Positions 17,963 through 27,361 of a DNA stretch of 64,000 nucleotides are shown one piece after another. The translations under genes and the position numbers were made by a program. The first letter of the stretch is position 1, and each line of letters begins with the position of its first letter. Origin of the DNA: an uncultured Cytophagales bacterium. GTDB taxonomy: Bacteria; Bacteroidota; Bacteroidia; Cytophagales; Thermoflexibacteraceae. The DNA lies in contig CALHUI010000014.1 of the NCBI GenBank assembly GCA_938039675.1, positions 1 to 64,000 of the forward strand, written 5' to 3'. The notes beneath the pieces are model-generated. The model made no database searches, was not told where the DNA came from, and saw nothing but the letters and a program-made list of their open reading frames with translations.

Positions 17963-19903
17963 ATGAACATCAAAATTACACTTCCCGACGGCAACGTTCG
18001 TGAGTTTGCCCAAGGTTCTTCCGGGATGGACATCGCACTAAGCATCAGTGAAGGTCTGGCGCGCAATGTGCTGGCTGCCAAAGTTAATGGTGAGGTATGG
18101 GACGCCACCCGCCCAATTATGCAAGATGCTACCGTGCAACTGCTGACATGGAACGACGCAGAAGGCAAAGCTACTTTCTGGCATTCATCGGCACACCTGA
18201 TGGCAGAAGCGCTGGAAGCCCTCTATCCCGGCATCAAATTAGGTATCGGTCCGGCTATTGAAAATGGCTTTTACTACGACATCGATTTCAATGGCTACAC
18301 CTTTACCCAAGATGCCTTTGAAAAAATCGAGGCAAAAATGCTGGAACTTGCCAAGCGGAAAAACACTTTCAAGCGTTCCGAAGTAAGTAAAGCCGATGCT
18401 GTTGCTTATTTTACCGAAAAAGGCGACCCGTATAAGTTAGAACTGATAGAAGGCCTGAATGACGGCGAAATTACTTTCTATCGGCAAGGTAATTTTACCG
18501 ACCTGTGCCGCGGACCGCACATTCCTGACACAGGATTTATCAAAGCTGTTAAACTTTTGAACATAGCCGGTGCATATTGGCGTGGCAATGAGAAAAATAA
18601 GATGCTGACCCGCATTTACGGCATCACTTTCCCCAAAGACAAGGAACTGAAAGAATACCTCACCCTACTGGAAGAAGCCAAAAAACGCGACCACCGCAAA
18701 CTGGGTAAAGAATTAGAACTCTTTACTTTCTCGGAAAAAGTAGGACAAGGTTTGCCGCTATGGTTGCCCAAAGGAGCTATCCTCCGCGACCGCTTGGAAC
18801 AGTTCCTGAAAAAAGCACAAGTTAAATCGGGGTATCAGCAGGTGGTTACGCCACACATCGGCAGCAAGCAACTTTATGTAACTTCCGGACACTATGCCAA
18901 ATACGGCAAGGATTCTTTCCAACCCATCTATACGCCCGATGAAGACGAGGAGTTCCTGCTCAAACCGATGAACTGCCCGCATCATTGCGAAATTTATAAA
19001 GCCAAACCGCGTTCCTACCGCGATTTGCCACTGCGTTTGGCAGAGTTTGGTACGGTTTACCGCTACGAGCAAAGTGGTGAGTTGCATGGTCTGACCCGTG
19101 TGCGCGGATTTACGCAAGACGATGCGCATATTTTCTGCCGCCCCGACCAAGTAAAAGAGGAGTTCAAAAAGGTAATTGACCTTGTACTCTATGTGTTTTC
19201 GACATTAGGATTTGAGGAGTACATCGCCCAAGTATCGCTCCGCGACCAACAAGACCGCAGCAAGTACATAGGCGATGATGAACTGTGGGAAAAAGCAGAA
19301 AGTGCCATTATTGAGGCCACACGGGAAAAAGGCATGAAAACCGTAGTGGAATATGGCGAAGCTGCATTCTACGGCCCTAAATTGGATTTCATGGTGAAAG
19401 ATGCACTGGGGCGCAAGTGGCAACTGGGCACCATTCAGGTGGACTACAACCTGCCGAATCGCTTTGAGTTGGAGTATATCGGGGCTGATAATCAGCGGCA
19501 CAGGCCGGTAATGATTCACCGCGCGCCTTTTGGCTCTATGGAGCGTTTTGTGGCCGTACTCACCGAACACTGCGCCGGCAATTTCCCGCTGTGGCTGTCG
19601 CCTGACCAAGTGGCAGTATTGCCAATTTCAGAAAAGTATCAGGACTATGCACAGCAATTATTTAATCTGTTGCAGGAAAATGACATCGCCGGATATTTGG
19701 ACGAACGCGATGAAAAAATCGGACGTAAAATCCGCGATGCAGAGGTTAAAAAAGTACCCTTTATGCTGATTGTAGGCGAAAAAGAGCAGCAGGAACGCGC
19801 CGTAGCTGTCCGCAAAAAGGGCGAAGGCGACTTGGGAAGGATGCCGATTGATGGTTTCATAGCGTACTTCAAAGAACAAATTCATGCAGCTTTGAACCAT
19901 TAG
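17963..19903 (+). CDS. thrS: threonyl-tRNA synthetase
   Basis: A 646-residue class II synthetase that charges tRNA-Thr. Domains in order are the TGS domain (about 1-62, [11 protein letters not shown]), the editing domain with the [12 protein letters not shown] zinc/His cluster (about 73-220), the catalytic core (about 245-540) with motif 2 region [14 protein letters not shown] and motif 3 [11 protein letters not shown], and the anticodon-binding domain (about 545-646). The zinc ligands expected in the core (Cys of NCPHH and the later His residues) are visible. Length matches the family. A structured terminator lies just upstream and another at 19935 just downstream, so it is probably a single-gene unit. 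Confidence 0.98.
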   Translation: MNIKITLPDGNVREFAQGSSGMDIALSISEGLARNVLAAKVNGEVWDATRPIMQDATVQLLTWNDAEGKATFWHSSAHLMAEALEALYPGIKLGIGPAIENGFYYDIDFNGYTFTQDAFEKIEAKMLELAKRKNTFKRSEVSKADAVAYFTEKGDPYKLELIEGLNDGEITFYRQGNFTDLCRGPHIPDTGFIKAVKLLNIAGAYWRGNEKNKMLTRIYGITFPKDKELKEYLTLLEEAKKRDHRKLGKELELFTFSEKVGQGLPLWLPKGAILRDRLEQFLKKAQVKSGYQQVVTPHIGSKQLYVTSGHYAKYGKDSFQPIYTPDEDEEFLLKPMNCPHHCEIYKAKPRSYRDLPLRLAEFGTVYRYEQSGELHGLTRVRGFTQDDAHIFCRPDQVKEEFKKVIDLVLYVFSTLGFEEYIAQVSLRDQQDRSKYIGDDELWEKAESAIIEATREKGMKTVVEYGEAAFYGPKLDFMVKDALGRKWQLGTIQVDYNLPNRFELEYIGADNQRHRPVMIHRAPFGSMERFVAVLTEHCAGNFPLWLSPDQVAVLPISEKYQDYAQQLFNLLQENDIAGYLDERDEKIGRKIRDAEVKKVPFMLIVGEKEQQERAVAVRKKGEGDLGRMPIDGFIAYFKEQIHAALNH

Positions 19904-19934
19904 CAAGTGCTTATGAACGAAGTAAACTGATTGG

Positions 19935-19981
19935 AAGCCTCACATGCCAGCTATTGACATGCAGAGGCTTTCGATTTTTTT
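19935..19981 (+). terminator. intrinsic terminator of thrS
   Basis: AAGCCTC..ATG and CAT..GAGGCTT form an interrupted stem, followed by TTTCGATTTTTTT. It starts 31 bp after the thrS stop. The rest of the 177-bp gap to the next gene shows a weak TATATTCG element and nothing else. Confidence 0.7.
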
Positions 19982-20080
19982 CAATTAACATCAAAATTTT
20001 AGGCTTAGCTTGAATAGCTCACTTACGCTATTGCTATATTCGTCGCCGTTTTGACAGATAGAACGGCAAAAGATAATTAC

Positions 20081-20806
20081 ATGATAAACATCGGGTTGAT
20101 TGCCGTGTGTTTATGCAGCCTTGCCCTACAAGCAAAAGGACAGAACGAAACACTGGGCAGTTGGAATACAATCAACATTCGCTATGCCTACACGCCGCAG
20201 TTGAGCTTTTTTGCTGAGGCACAGTTGCGCTCACTGCGTTTCTACGACCATTTCCACTATCACGAATACAAAGGCGGTTTTACCTGTAAAGTTTACCCCA
20301 ATGTATATGCAGGTATGGGCGGGGGGCAATATGACACCTACCGCGAAGGAGGAGATTTTGTGCGCCCGAAGAATAACAGCGAAATTCGCCTGTGGCCGCA
20401 TCTTTCGCTAACACAATACATCGGCAATTTAAAAATAGAGCAGCGCTACCGAATGGAAATGCGTTTTTCTGCCAATAGCTACCGCAATCGTTTCCGCTAT
20501 CGTTTGGGGGCAGCCTACCCTTTCGGGGATGATAAGAAAGGCTATCCGCTATATTTATTCAGTGTTACCAACGAATTGTTTTTCACTAACCGCGAGCCCT
20601 ATTTTGAGCGCAACCGACTGGCTTTTACGCTCAATCGTCGGTTTTCGCCACAGGTTTCGCTGCAAGTCGGCTATTTGCACCAGTTTGACTATCGCATCAA
20701 TGATGAAACAGGTGTTGATTTCCTGCAAATTGGATTATTTATAGAACTTTCGCGCAAAGCGACAACAAAAAGTACAACCACCGAATCGGAAATTAAGGAA
20801 AATTAG
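20081..20806 (+). CDS. DUF2490 outer-membrane beta-barrel-like protein
   Basis: A 241-residue exported protein of the DUF2490 family. The ATG at 20081 gives a signal peptide ending near QAKGQ; the earlier GTG-type start at 20051 adds ten polar residues. Alternating strands (NIRYAYTPQLSFFAEAQLRS, IEQRYRMEMRFS, LAFTLNRRFSPQVSLQVGY) suggest a small outer-membrane barrel of about ten strands. Its function is unknown in all relatives I know of. The downstream desaturase gene begins 52 bp later on the same strand and may be co-transcribed. Confidence 0.83.
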   Translation: MINIGLIAVCLCSLALQAKGQNETLGSWNTINIRYAYTPQLSFFAEAQLRSLRFYDHFHYHEYKGGFTCKVYPNVYAGMGGGQYDTYREGGDFVRPKNNSEIRLWPHLSLTQYIGNLKIEQRYRMEMRFSANSYRNRFRYRLGAAYPFGDDKKGYPLYLFSVTNELFFTNREPYFERNRLAFTLNRRFSPQVSLQVGYLHQFDYRINDETGVDFLQIGLFIELSRKATTKSTTTESEIKEN

Positions 20807-20858
20807 GAATCTTTTGCAAAGATTTAACGTCTTATTACTTTATATACATACACAAAAA

Positions 20859-21614
20859 ATGACAGTACTTATCTTCATTGTTGTCCTGTGGTATTCAGGA
20901 CTTTTTTTTCAAAGTTTTTTTCTTCATCGCTATGCTGCCCACCGGAGTTTCAGTATGTCCAAACTGACTGAAAGAATCTGTTTTGTGCTTACGTGGCTTA
21001 CACAAGGTTCTAATTATCTGAGTGCTTACGCATACGGCGTGATGCACCGCATGCATCATGCTTTTGCAGATACCGAAAAAGACCCCCACTCGCCCAAGCA
21101 TGACCACAACCCGATTCTGATGATGTGGCGCACCAAAAACCGCTATACAGATATTCTGAAAAAGCGGGTACAAGTAGATGAGCGATTCTTGAAAAATGTA
21201 CCGCAGTGGCAGTCATTTGACCTATTTGCCAGTTCGTGGTTCTCACGCGTTGCGTGGGGGCTTGCCTATGCCGCTTTCTTTTACTTTTTTGCAACAGCGT
21301 GGTGGCAATGGATTTTTTTGCCTGTGGTATGGCTGATGGCACCCATTCACGGCATGATTATCAATTGGTTTGCACATAAATACGGCTACACTAATTTTAA
21401 AGTGAGCGATACTTCCAAAAACTTGTTCCATTTTGACTGGCTGATGATGGGCGAAGCCTACCACAACAATCACCATAGATTCGGGGGCAGACCCAACTTT
21501 GGCGGTGTGCGCTGGCATGAAATTGACATGACTTATGTTATCATGGTGATTCTGGAAAAATTTGGCATCATTCGCATCAACCGTGCAATGAGCCAAGTAC
21601 ACAGAGAAGTGTAA
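20859..21614 (+). CDS. membrane fatty-acid (acyl-CoA/acyl-lipid) desaturase
   Basis: A 251-residue di-iron membrane desaturase that introduces a double bond in acyl chains and so adjusts membrane fluidity. The three His boxes are complete: HRYAAH (H23-H28), HRMHHAF (H63-H67) and HNNHH (H202-H206). About four hydrophobic segments flank them. The ATG at 20859 fits the family better than one at 20814, which adds fifteen residues overlapping a probable promoter (TTTG near 20813 and a TACTTTAT-like box). It is shorter than stearoyl-CoA desaturases of eukaryotes but typical of bacterial acyl-CoA desaturase-like proteins. A palindrome of the dispersed family follows at 21666. Confidence 0.9.
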   Translation: MTVLIFIVVLWYSGLFFQSFFLHRYAAHRSFSMSKLTERICFVLTWLTQGSNYLSAYAYGVMHRMHHAFADTEKDPHSPKHDHNPILMMWRTKNRYTDILKKRVQVDERFLKNVPQWQSFDLFASSWFSRVAWGLAYAAFFYFFATAWWQWIFLPVVWLMAPIHGMIINWFAHKYGYTNFKVSDTSKNLFHFDWLMMGEAYHNNHHRFGGRPNFGGVRWHEIDMTYVIMVILEKFGIIRINRAMSQVHREV

Positions 21615-21665
21615 ATCAGCCGATGGGCTGCAAATGGCGCGGTTTTCTGCTGATTTCTATGAACT

Positions 21666-21694
21666 AAGTCTGACGGATTAAAAAATCTGTTAGG
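21666..21694. repeat. palindrome, copy 4 of the CTGACAGGT-type dispersed repeat
   Basis: AAGTCTGACGGATT and ATCTGTTAGGCTT form an imperfect stem around an A-rich loop, 52 bp after the desaturase stop, where it could serve as its terminator. A second interrupted hairpin (GCGGTG...CACCGC with inner TGTTTG/CAAACA) lies at 21774-21810. Confidence 0.5.
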
Positions 21695-21848
21695 CTTAAT
21701 TATTTGATTTTTAATTACTTAGGCAAAATATTTCCTCAAACAAATTCTGCATTTTCAGGCTTATTATAAAATGGCGGTGTATCCTGTTTGTCTGCTCAAA
21801 CACTCACCGCAAGCAAATGCCATACTGAAAACCGCCTGATAAATAACG

Positions 21849-21880
21849 AAAACCCTTCCAATGAGCATTGAAAGGGTTTT
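21849..21880 (-). terminator. terminator of the initiator tRNA gene
   Basis: Fourteen-base arms (AAAACCCTTTCAAT / ATTGGAAGGGTTTT on the minus strand, one G-T pair) with a 4-nt loop lie 17 bp past the tRNA 3' end, with a weak T tail. It could stop transcription from either side. Confidence 0.65.
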
Positions 21881-21897
21881 AAGCAAAATACACTTTG

Positions 21898-21970
<73 letters not shown>

Positions 21971-22060
21971 ATTTTTGTGGCACAAAGTTAGAATAATAAA
22001 AAATAACATCCAATACCCAGCTCCAAAAAAATTAAAAACTCCTTCATTCGCTAAAAAAAC

Positions 22061-22068
22061 TACTTTTG
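22061..22068 (+). promoter_or_regulatory. -7 box directly before era
   Basis: TACTTTTG matches TAnnTTTG and ends 4 nt before the era ATG. If used, transcription would start at or next to the start codon, giving a leaderless or nearly leaderless message. A clear TTTG at the -33 position is not seen, which lowers confidence. Confidence 0.4.
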
Positions 22069-22072
22069 TGCT

Positions 22073-22951
22073 ATGACTCATAAAGCAGGTTTTGTTAATC
22101 TCATCGGGAAACCCAATGTGGGCAAATCAACCCTGATGAACGCTATGGTGGGCGAACAGTTATCCATCATCTCCTCTAAAGCCCAAACCACGCGCCAGCG
22201 CATCATGGGTATTATCAGCGGAGAGGACTTCCAAGTTATCTACTCAGACACTCCGGGTATTCTGACACCTGCCTACGAGTTGCACAAGATAATGATGCAG
22301 TATGTGCAAACTGCGCTGGAAGATGCCGATATTGTAGTTTTTGTAACCGACCTTACCGATACATTAGACGACCATCCGCTACTGACGCGGCTGATATATC
22401 TGGAAATACCTTTGCTGGTAGTCATCAATAAAATAGACCTCTGCAAGCAGGACGATATTATTACCAAAATGCAATATTGGCAGGAAAAACTCCCCAAAGC
22501 CGAAATTATTCCTGTTTCGGCACTGGAAAAGTTCAATTTGGAACGCTTTTTTGCGGCTATCATGGAGCGCCTGCCCGAGCATCCCCCCTATTTTGACAAA
22601 GACGAACTCACCGATAAATCGGAACGCTTTTTTGCAGCTGAAATCATCCGCGAAAAAATATTTTTGAACTACTCCCAAGAAATCCCCTACTGTTGCGATG
22701 TAGGCATTATTTCATTTAAAGCATCGGATGATATTATTCGCATCAGTGCGGAAATTTATGTAGAACGCGAGTCGCAAAAGGGCATTATCATTGGCAAAGC
22801 CGGCAGTATGCTCAAAAAAGTAGGCACACAGGCACGCACCGATATGGAGCAGTTTTTCCGCAAAAAAGTATTTCTCGAGCAGCACGTTAAAGTAGTTCCC
22901 GACTGGCGCAACCAAAAAAACAAACTGGAGAAGTTAGGCTACGTAGCGTAG
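22073..22951 (+). CDS. era: GTPase Era
   Basis: A 292-residue GTPase that binds the 3' end of 16S rRNA and helps assemble the 30S subunit. The G motifs are complete: G1 GKPNVGKST (residues 11-19), G2 TTRQR, G3 DTPG and G4 NKID. The C-terminal KH domain is recognisable from about residue 200 (YVERESQKGIIIGKAGSMLK). Length is normal. The next gene on the same strand starts 56 bp later. The ATG is the only start that keeps the conserved HKAGFVNLIGKPN start. Confidence 0.97.
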   Translation: MTHKAGFVNLIGKPNVGKSTLMNAMVGEQLSIISSKAQTTRQRIMGIISGEDFQVIYSDTPGILTPAYELHKIMMQYVQTALEDADIVVFVTDLTDTLDDHPLLTRLIYLEIPLLVVINKIDLCKQDDIITKMQYWQEKLPKAEIIPVSALEKFNLERFFAAIMERLPEHPPYFDKDELTDKSERFFAAEIIREKIFLNYSQEIPYCCDVGIISFKASDDIIRISAEIYVERESQKGIIIGKAGSMLKKVGTQARTDMEQFFRKKVFLEQHVKVVPDWRNQKNKLEKLGYVA

Positions 22952-23007
22952 CATTGCACGTTTTTTGAACAGTGTAAGTTATCTTTCAACAAACTGTTTT
23001 TCGGATA

Positions 23008-24567
23008 ATGTCTATGTTCAAACCATTGCTCGCTCTTCTGGCGCTTTCGTGGCTTATACAATCGGCCGATGCCCAAAACAATAAATACTGGGTTTATTTC
23101 AAGGATAAGCCGCTGGCTGCGGTACATGAGCCTGAAAAGGCACTCAGCCCTGCCGCCATTCAAAAACGCGACCTGCTGGCTATCAGCCGCTGGCAATGGA
23201 CAGATGTAGCCGTTTCTTCTGACTATTTACAGGCACTTGCGGCAGCCGGAGCATCGGTGGAGGTAGCCTCCAAATGGCTCAATGCTGCAAGTTGCCATGC
23301 TGACGAGGCAACGATAGCACGCATCGGCGCTTTGCCCTTTGTTGCGCAGGTTATGCCTCTCGGGCAGCCGCTTGTAGCAGCACGAAAACCAACCGCCCAC
23401 AAAAACACTCGGAAAGAGTTTGGCTTGGCAGTTAAGCAAATGAATGCCGCCATACTCATAGACCGCCAACTGACAGCTAAAGATGTACTGATTGGTGTGA
23501 TTGATGCAGGGTTTTATGGTGCTTCTTCCAATGAGTTTTTGAGATATCTTTTTGAGCAAAATCGCATTTTGGGCATTCGCGACATGGTTTCGCCCCGACG
23601 CCGCACCGATTTTTTCAATGTCAGCGAAACATCGTCGGACGACCATGGCACTACGGTTTTGCAGATGATTGCCGGACTTTCTCCCGATAAAAAACAATAC
23701 GGGCTGGCAACGGAAGCCAAATTCTACCTTGCCCGCACCGACCACGGCGACCGCGAATTTCGCGCCGAAGAGGACTACTGGATTGCCTCTATGGAGTGGA
23801 TGGACAGCCTCGGAGTGCGCATCATCAATACATCGCTTGGCTATGCACAAGGGTTTGACAATCCGAACGAAAACTACAGCCCCGAGCAAATGGACGGTAA
23901 AACAACGGTCATCAGCCGCGCTGCACACATTGCCACCGAAGAAAAAGGCCTGTTGCTTGTGGTTGCGGCAGGCAATGAAGGCAGCACTCCTAACTGGAAA
24001 GTAGTTTCTGCACCGGCAGACGTACAAGGCGTACTCTCAGTGGGTGCAACAACCCCCAACGGCATCAAAACTTTTTATAGCAGCATAGGTCCTGATTTCC
24101 TGCCCTACCTGAAACCCAATGTATCTTGTGTGCCGCAAGTTTCGGCGGGCACTTCCTTTTCTGCGCCTATGATTACAGGCTTTGCTGCCTGCCTGATTCA
24201 AGCTACTCCTGACAAATCGGCCAAAGAAATTATCAAAGCTATTGAACAAAGCGGAAATTTGTACCCGTTAGGAAATAATTTTATCGGATACGGCATTCCC
24301 AATGCAGCACATGCTCTCAAAATTTTACAGGGCGAAGCTGTAGATAAAACACATCAAATCGTTAAAGCCAAAGAAAGCTACCTGATTGCAAAACAGGCAA
24401 AAAACGATGAACTCACCGCCGTTTTCCATAAAAGCAATGAAACCAAAGTTGTTGCACAAGAAGTACCATCAGGCAACAAAAACGGCTTTCTGATTAGAAA
24501 ACAAAAGGATGCCGTTCGTACAACGGTGCTTATTGGCGATGAATTATGGGAAATTCTGTGGGAATAG
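23008..24567 (+). CDS. S8 subtilisin-like serine protease, secreted
   Basis: A 519-residue secreted subtilase. The signal peptide is MSMFKPLLALLALSWLIQSADAQ; an ATG two codons later is equally possible. An inhibitor-like propeptide (about 24-140, YWVYFKDKPLA) precedes the catalytic domain with Asp166 (IDAGFYG), His213 (DDHGTTV), the oxyanion Asn323 (AAGNEGS) and Ser383 (GTSFSAPM). Many Bacteroidota homologues end in a T9SS sorting domain; this one ends in a short strand-rich tail (GFLIRKQKDAVRTTVLIG) without it, so it should stay periplasmic or leave by another route. Its last 38 bp overlap the end of the convergent glycosyltransferase gene. Confidence 0.92.
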   Translation: MSMFKPLLALLALSWLIQSADAQNNKYWVYFKDKPLAAVHEPEKALSPAAIQKRDLLAISRWQWTDVAVSSDYLQALAAAGASVEVASKWLNAASCHADEATIARIGALPFVAQVMPLGQPLVAARKPTAHKNTRKEFGLAVKQMNAAILIDRQLTAKDVLIGVIDAGFYGASSNEFLRYLFEQNRILGIRDMVSPRRRTDFFNVSETSSDDHGTTVLQMIAGLSPDKKQYGLATEAKFYLARTDHGDREFRAEEDYWIASMEWMDSLGVRIINTSLGYAQGFDNPNENYSPEQMDGKTTVISRAAHIATEEKGLLLVVAAGNEGSTPNWKVVSAPADVQGVLSVGATTPNGIKTFYSSIGPDFLPYLKPNVSCVPQVSAGTSFSAPMITGFAACLIQATPDKSAKEIIKAIEQSGNLYPLGNNFIGYGIPNAAHALKILQGEAVDKTHQIVKAKESYLIAKQAKNDELTAVFHKSNETKVVAQEVPSGNKNGFLIRKQKDAVRTTVLIGDELWEILWE

Positions 24568-25531
24568 GCAGTTCATTCATGCACTTAAAGTGCTTTTGGG
24601 GGCAACTCTTTGCTCCTGATTTGGAGCAAGGGCGACAGTTTAAGTTGTTGTTTTCTAACACAACCGAGTTGGCACAATAAGGCTTGAATCCTATGGGCGT
24701 TGTTGTGCCCCAAATGGAATAAACCGTCGGGTGGAATGCAGCGGCAATGTGCGTCAGTCCGGTATCATGACCGATGACCATTGCTGCCTGCGCTACTACG
24801 GAAGCCGAACGGCTGATGTTCATTTTGCCGCAAAGGTTGATAATTTTTTTATCGGATTGCAGAAATTTGTCAAGCAGTTGCTCGGCAGCGCTTGCATCTT
24901 CTTTGCCACCGATTAATACAATTTGCCGATAGGGCAACTTCCGACAAAGTTCAACCATTTTGTGCAGCGGCAGTTTTTTGGTTGGTTCGCTTCCTCCTAT
25001 CACATAAGCACAGAAGGGCATATGATTTAACTCCGGTACATCCTGTTGTAAATCAACCTGATATTCAGGTGCTATAAAATAGTCTAAACCTTTGCCGTCG
25101 TTATGTATGCCAAGCGGCTCAACAGCTTTCATGTAGCGCTCAACTATGTGCAGCGGTTCGCCATCGGGTTTTCGGGGGAAACGGTCTATCTGAAACCGTG
25201 TCAGCAGGAAACGCTGCCAAGTGAGTTTATCATAAGTAAAACTTTTCTTCCGCAATGCCCAACGAATGCGAGTGCTGCGCAGATTTTTATGCAAATCAAT
25301 TATATAATCAAAATTTTCTTGCCGCAACTCATCAATCAGTTTGCCCAAACTGTCATGAAACGGGTGGATTTTGTCCACATAAGGATTGGCCTCCCACATT
25401 TCTGCATAGTTGCTTTTGGTACACATATGCAACTCGCAATCGGGCAATTGCTGTTTGAGACAGCGCACTACAGGACTTGCCCATACAATATCGCCGATGG
25501 CGGAAAAACGAATGACTAATACTTTGGGCAC
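24530..25531 (-). CDS. glycosyltransferase family 9 (ADP-heptose:LPS heptosyltransferase type)
   Basis: A 333-residue GT9 enzyme expected to add heptose or a related sugar to the lipopolysaccharide core. The N-terminal fold begins with PKVLVIRFSAIGDIVWASPV, so I take the GTG at 25531 as start: an ATG at 25579 would add 16 residues overlapping the upstream gene, while the GTG lies 2 nt past that gene's stop. The nucleotide-sugar half shows YVIGGSEPTKK and the family block HDTGLTHIAAA (GHDTGL.H). A CPQKHFKCM cluster near the end is usual for this family. It is the last gene of a three-gene leftward operon with a membrane protein and a TolC-like protein. Confidence 0.87.
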   Translation of the reverse strand: MPKVLVIRFSAIGDIVWASPVVRCLKQQLPDCELHMCTKSNYAEMWEANPYVDKIHPFHDSLGKLIDELRQENFDYIIDLHKNLRSTRIRWALRKKSFTYDKLTWQRFLLTRFQIDRFPRKPDGEPLHIVERYMKAVEPLGIHNDGKGLDYFIAPEYQVDLQQDVPELNHMPFCAYVIGGSEPTKKLPLHKMVELCRKLPYRQIVLIGGKEDASAAEQLLDKFLQSDKKIINLCGKMNISRSASVVAQAAMVIGHDTGLTHIAAAFHPTVYSIWGTTTPIGFKPYCANSVVLENNNLNCRPCSKSGAKSCPQKHFKCMNELPIPTEFPIIHRQ

Positions 25532-25533
25532 AA

Positions 25534-25842
25534 TCAGGCAGTTTTGCGCAAAATAGGACGCAGCAAGCGCGTTATCCAATAGAATATAACAAAAGACGCC
25601 ATTTCGGCAGCACAGAACCCAAGCAGTGCCCTGCCAAAGTGGGGCACACCGACTTCAATACCAAAAGGCATCATAATCAGCCAAATGGGGGTAAGAATGC
25701 AGCCGAAGACAGTAATGGCCATCAAATTACCCGCCAAGCCTATCAACAGTGCTTTTACGAAAGACACATCGTCTGTTTTTAGCCCATAAAAGATACCGAA
25801 CCCTACAAAGCAGATATAACCGAAAATTTCTTCGATATTCAT
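25534..25842 (-). CDS. small multipass membrane protein, unknown
   Basis: A 102-residue protein with three likely transmembrane segments (about 8-22, 28-58 and 72-92) and a basic C-terminus (RLLRPILRKTA) that should face the cytoplasm. I recognise no family. Its ATG overlaps the stop of the TolC-like gene (ATGA at 25842-25839) and its own stop is 2 nt before the glycosyltransferase start, so the three genes are tightly coupled. The location suggests an envelope role, but this is inference only. Confidence 0.72.
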   Translation of the reverse strand: MNIEEIFGYICFVGFGIFYGLKTDDVSFVKALLIGLAGNLMAITVFGCILTPIWLIMMPFGIEVGVPHFGRALLGFCAAEMASFVIFYWITRLLRPILRKTA

Positions 25843-27176
25843 TGTTTTTCCGTCAAAATAGTTCCTGTTAAACGCATCAGCAGCGTTTTGGCTTCCAGCA
25901 AGTTAAAAATTGCCTGTACTTCGCCAAAGGCAATGTCTGCAAAAGTATTTTGTAAAATGCGATACTCAAAAGCATTGATACTGCCGGTTCGGTAGCGCTC
26001 GGCCGAAAGGTTCAAATTGGTTTCAGCGGCAATCTTGTTCTCGCGTGCAATTTTTACTTGTTGGCGGCGCAAGTTGTACAAATCGTAAGCATCGGCAAGG
26101 TCACGCTCTAAGCTCAATTTCAGGTTGTCAAAAGCAAATTGCCCGGCCTGTTCTTGCATTTGCGCCGTCGCTACGGCGCGGCGCAGTTGTCCGCCATTAA
26201 AAATAGGCACGCTGAATGCAATACCTCCATTCAGCGTGCGTGTAGAAGCCGTATTGCTGGGGCGCGGCCTGCCGTCAATAAACTTTGCCGATTCCAGATT
26301 CTGACGGTTGCGGTTGTAGGTAAAACCGGCGAAGAGGCTCAAATTGGGCAACAGTTCGGCTTTGGCAAGCCCTACACTGTTGTGCAGCAGTTCCTGATTG
26401 TGCAATTGCGCCTCCAAATTGCTGTTAGAGGCCAACATCTTGTCTTTCAGCGCCTCATAGCTGTAGTCTATATCTTCAAACAGCAGCGAATCGGTCAGCG
26501 AATACTGTTTATTAATTTCAGGCACGGCCATTAGTACATTCAGGTTGCGAATCGCATTTTTGAACTGTACCTGCTGAGTAAGCAACGCGCTGCTGTCGGC
26601 TAAGTAGTTGTTTTTTTCCAGCAATACTTCTGTGATAACTGCTTTGCCAAGCTCTTGCTTCAAAAGGCTGTACTCGTAAATTTCGCGCGAGGTTTTCAGT
26701 ACTTTTTCAGAAATTTTGATGCGCTCGCGCAGACGAACGGCATCATAATAGGCCACAATGACCGCCTGAATGGTATTTTCTACCACCACCCGCGCATTGC
26801 CTTGCGACAATCTTTCCAACTCTTCTAAGCGCTGTTTGGTCAAATTCACGCGAAAACCATCAAAAATTACCCAGTTTACGTTGGCAGTAGGCTGAATGCT
26901 GAAGTTGCGGATATCGCCCTGAATGAAGGACGCCGGGTTTACTATATTATTGAAAACATTGCTCTGGTTCAGGCTGAGGGAAATGTTAGGGTAGCGCCCT
27001 GCCTGACCTTGTGTGTTATTGAGCTGTGCAACAGCCACATTTTGGTTCTGAATCCGAATACCGAAGTTTTGATTCAGTGCGCAGGTAATTGCATCGGAAA
27101 GAGAGAGGAACTCCTGCGCACAAGCAACTAAGCACCAGCAAGAAACAAGCCAGAGGGTAGTAAATAATTTTTTCAT
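25839..27176 (-). CDS. TolC-family outer-membrane efflux protein
   Basis: A 445-residue outer-membrane channel of the TolC type. The ATG at 27176 gives the signal MKKLFTTLWLVSCWCLVACAQ; LVAC could be a lipobox, or the cut may follow ACA, so lipid anchoring is open. Two OEP repeats are visible: the first with LSLSDAITCALNQN and long helices with LNNTQGQAGRYPNISLSLNQS, the second with LLPNLSLFAGFTYNRN and AERYRTGSINAFEYRILQN. Such proteins form the exit duct of RND or ABC efflux or type I secretion, but neither a membrane-fusion protein nor a pump gene is next to it. It heads the operon with the membrane protein and GT9 genes. Confidence 0.9.
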   Translation of the reverse strand: MKKLFTTLWLVSCWCLVACAQEFLSLSDAITCALNQNFGIRIQNQNVAVAQLNNTQGQAGRYPNISLSLNQSNVFNNIVNPASFIQGDIRNFSIQPTANVNWVIFDGFRVNLTKQRLEELERLSQGNARVVVENTIQAVIVAYYDAVRLRERIKISEKVLKTSREIYEYSLLKQELGKAVITEVLLEKNNYLADSSALLTQQVQFKNAIRNLNVLMAVPEINKQYSLTDSLLFEDIDYSYEALKDKMLASNSNLEAQLHNQELLHNSVGLAKAELLPNLSLFAGFTYNRNRQNLESAKFIDGRPRPSNTASTRTLNGGIAFSVPIFNGGQLRRAVATAQMQEQAGQFAFDNLKLSLERDLADAYDLYNLRRQQVKIARENKIAAETNLNLSAERYRTGSINAFEYRILQNTFADIAFGEVQAIFNLLEAKTLLMRLTGTILTEKQ

Positions 27177-27361
27177 TACAATCCGAATCAATGAGTAAAA
27201 AAACGTTTCACGCAAAAAAGCGTAACAGAAAAGTGCTTGTATGGTTGATAGTTGCGCTTCCGGAAGAGGCTCTCAAAATTACAGGTAAAAATCGTAATAA
27301 GCATTACTCCGCATAAATGCTTAATTTTAACAGCCCAATAAATACGCCTCCAAAAAATCTG

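Noticed and set aside
23227-24027. 266-residue leftward frame inside the subtilase gene
   Set aside because: Antisense to the catalytic domain with Asp166, His213 and Asn323; Cys- and Arg-rich shadow composition.
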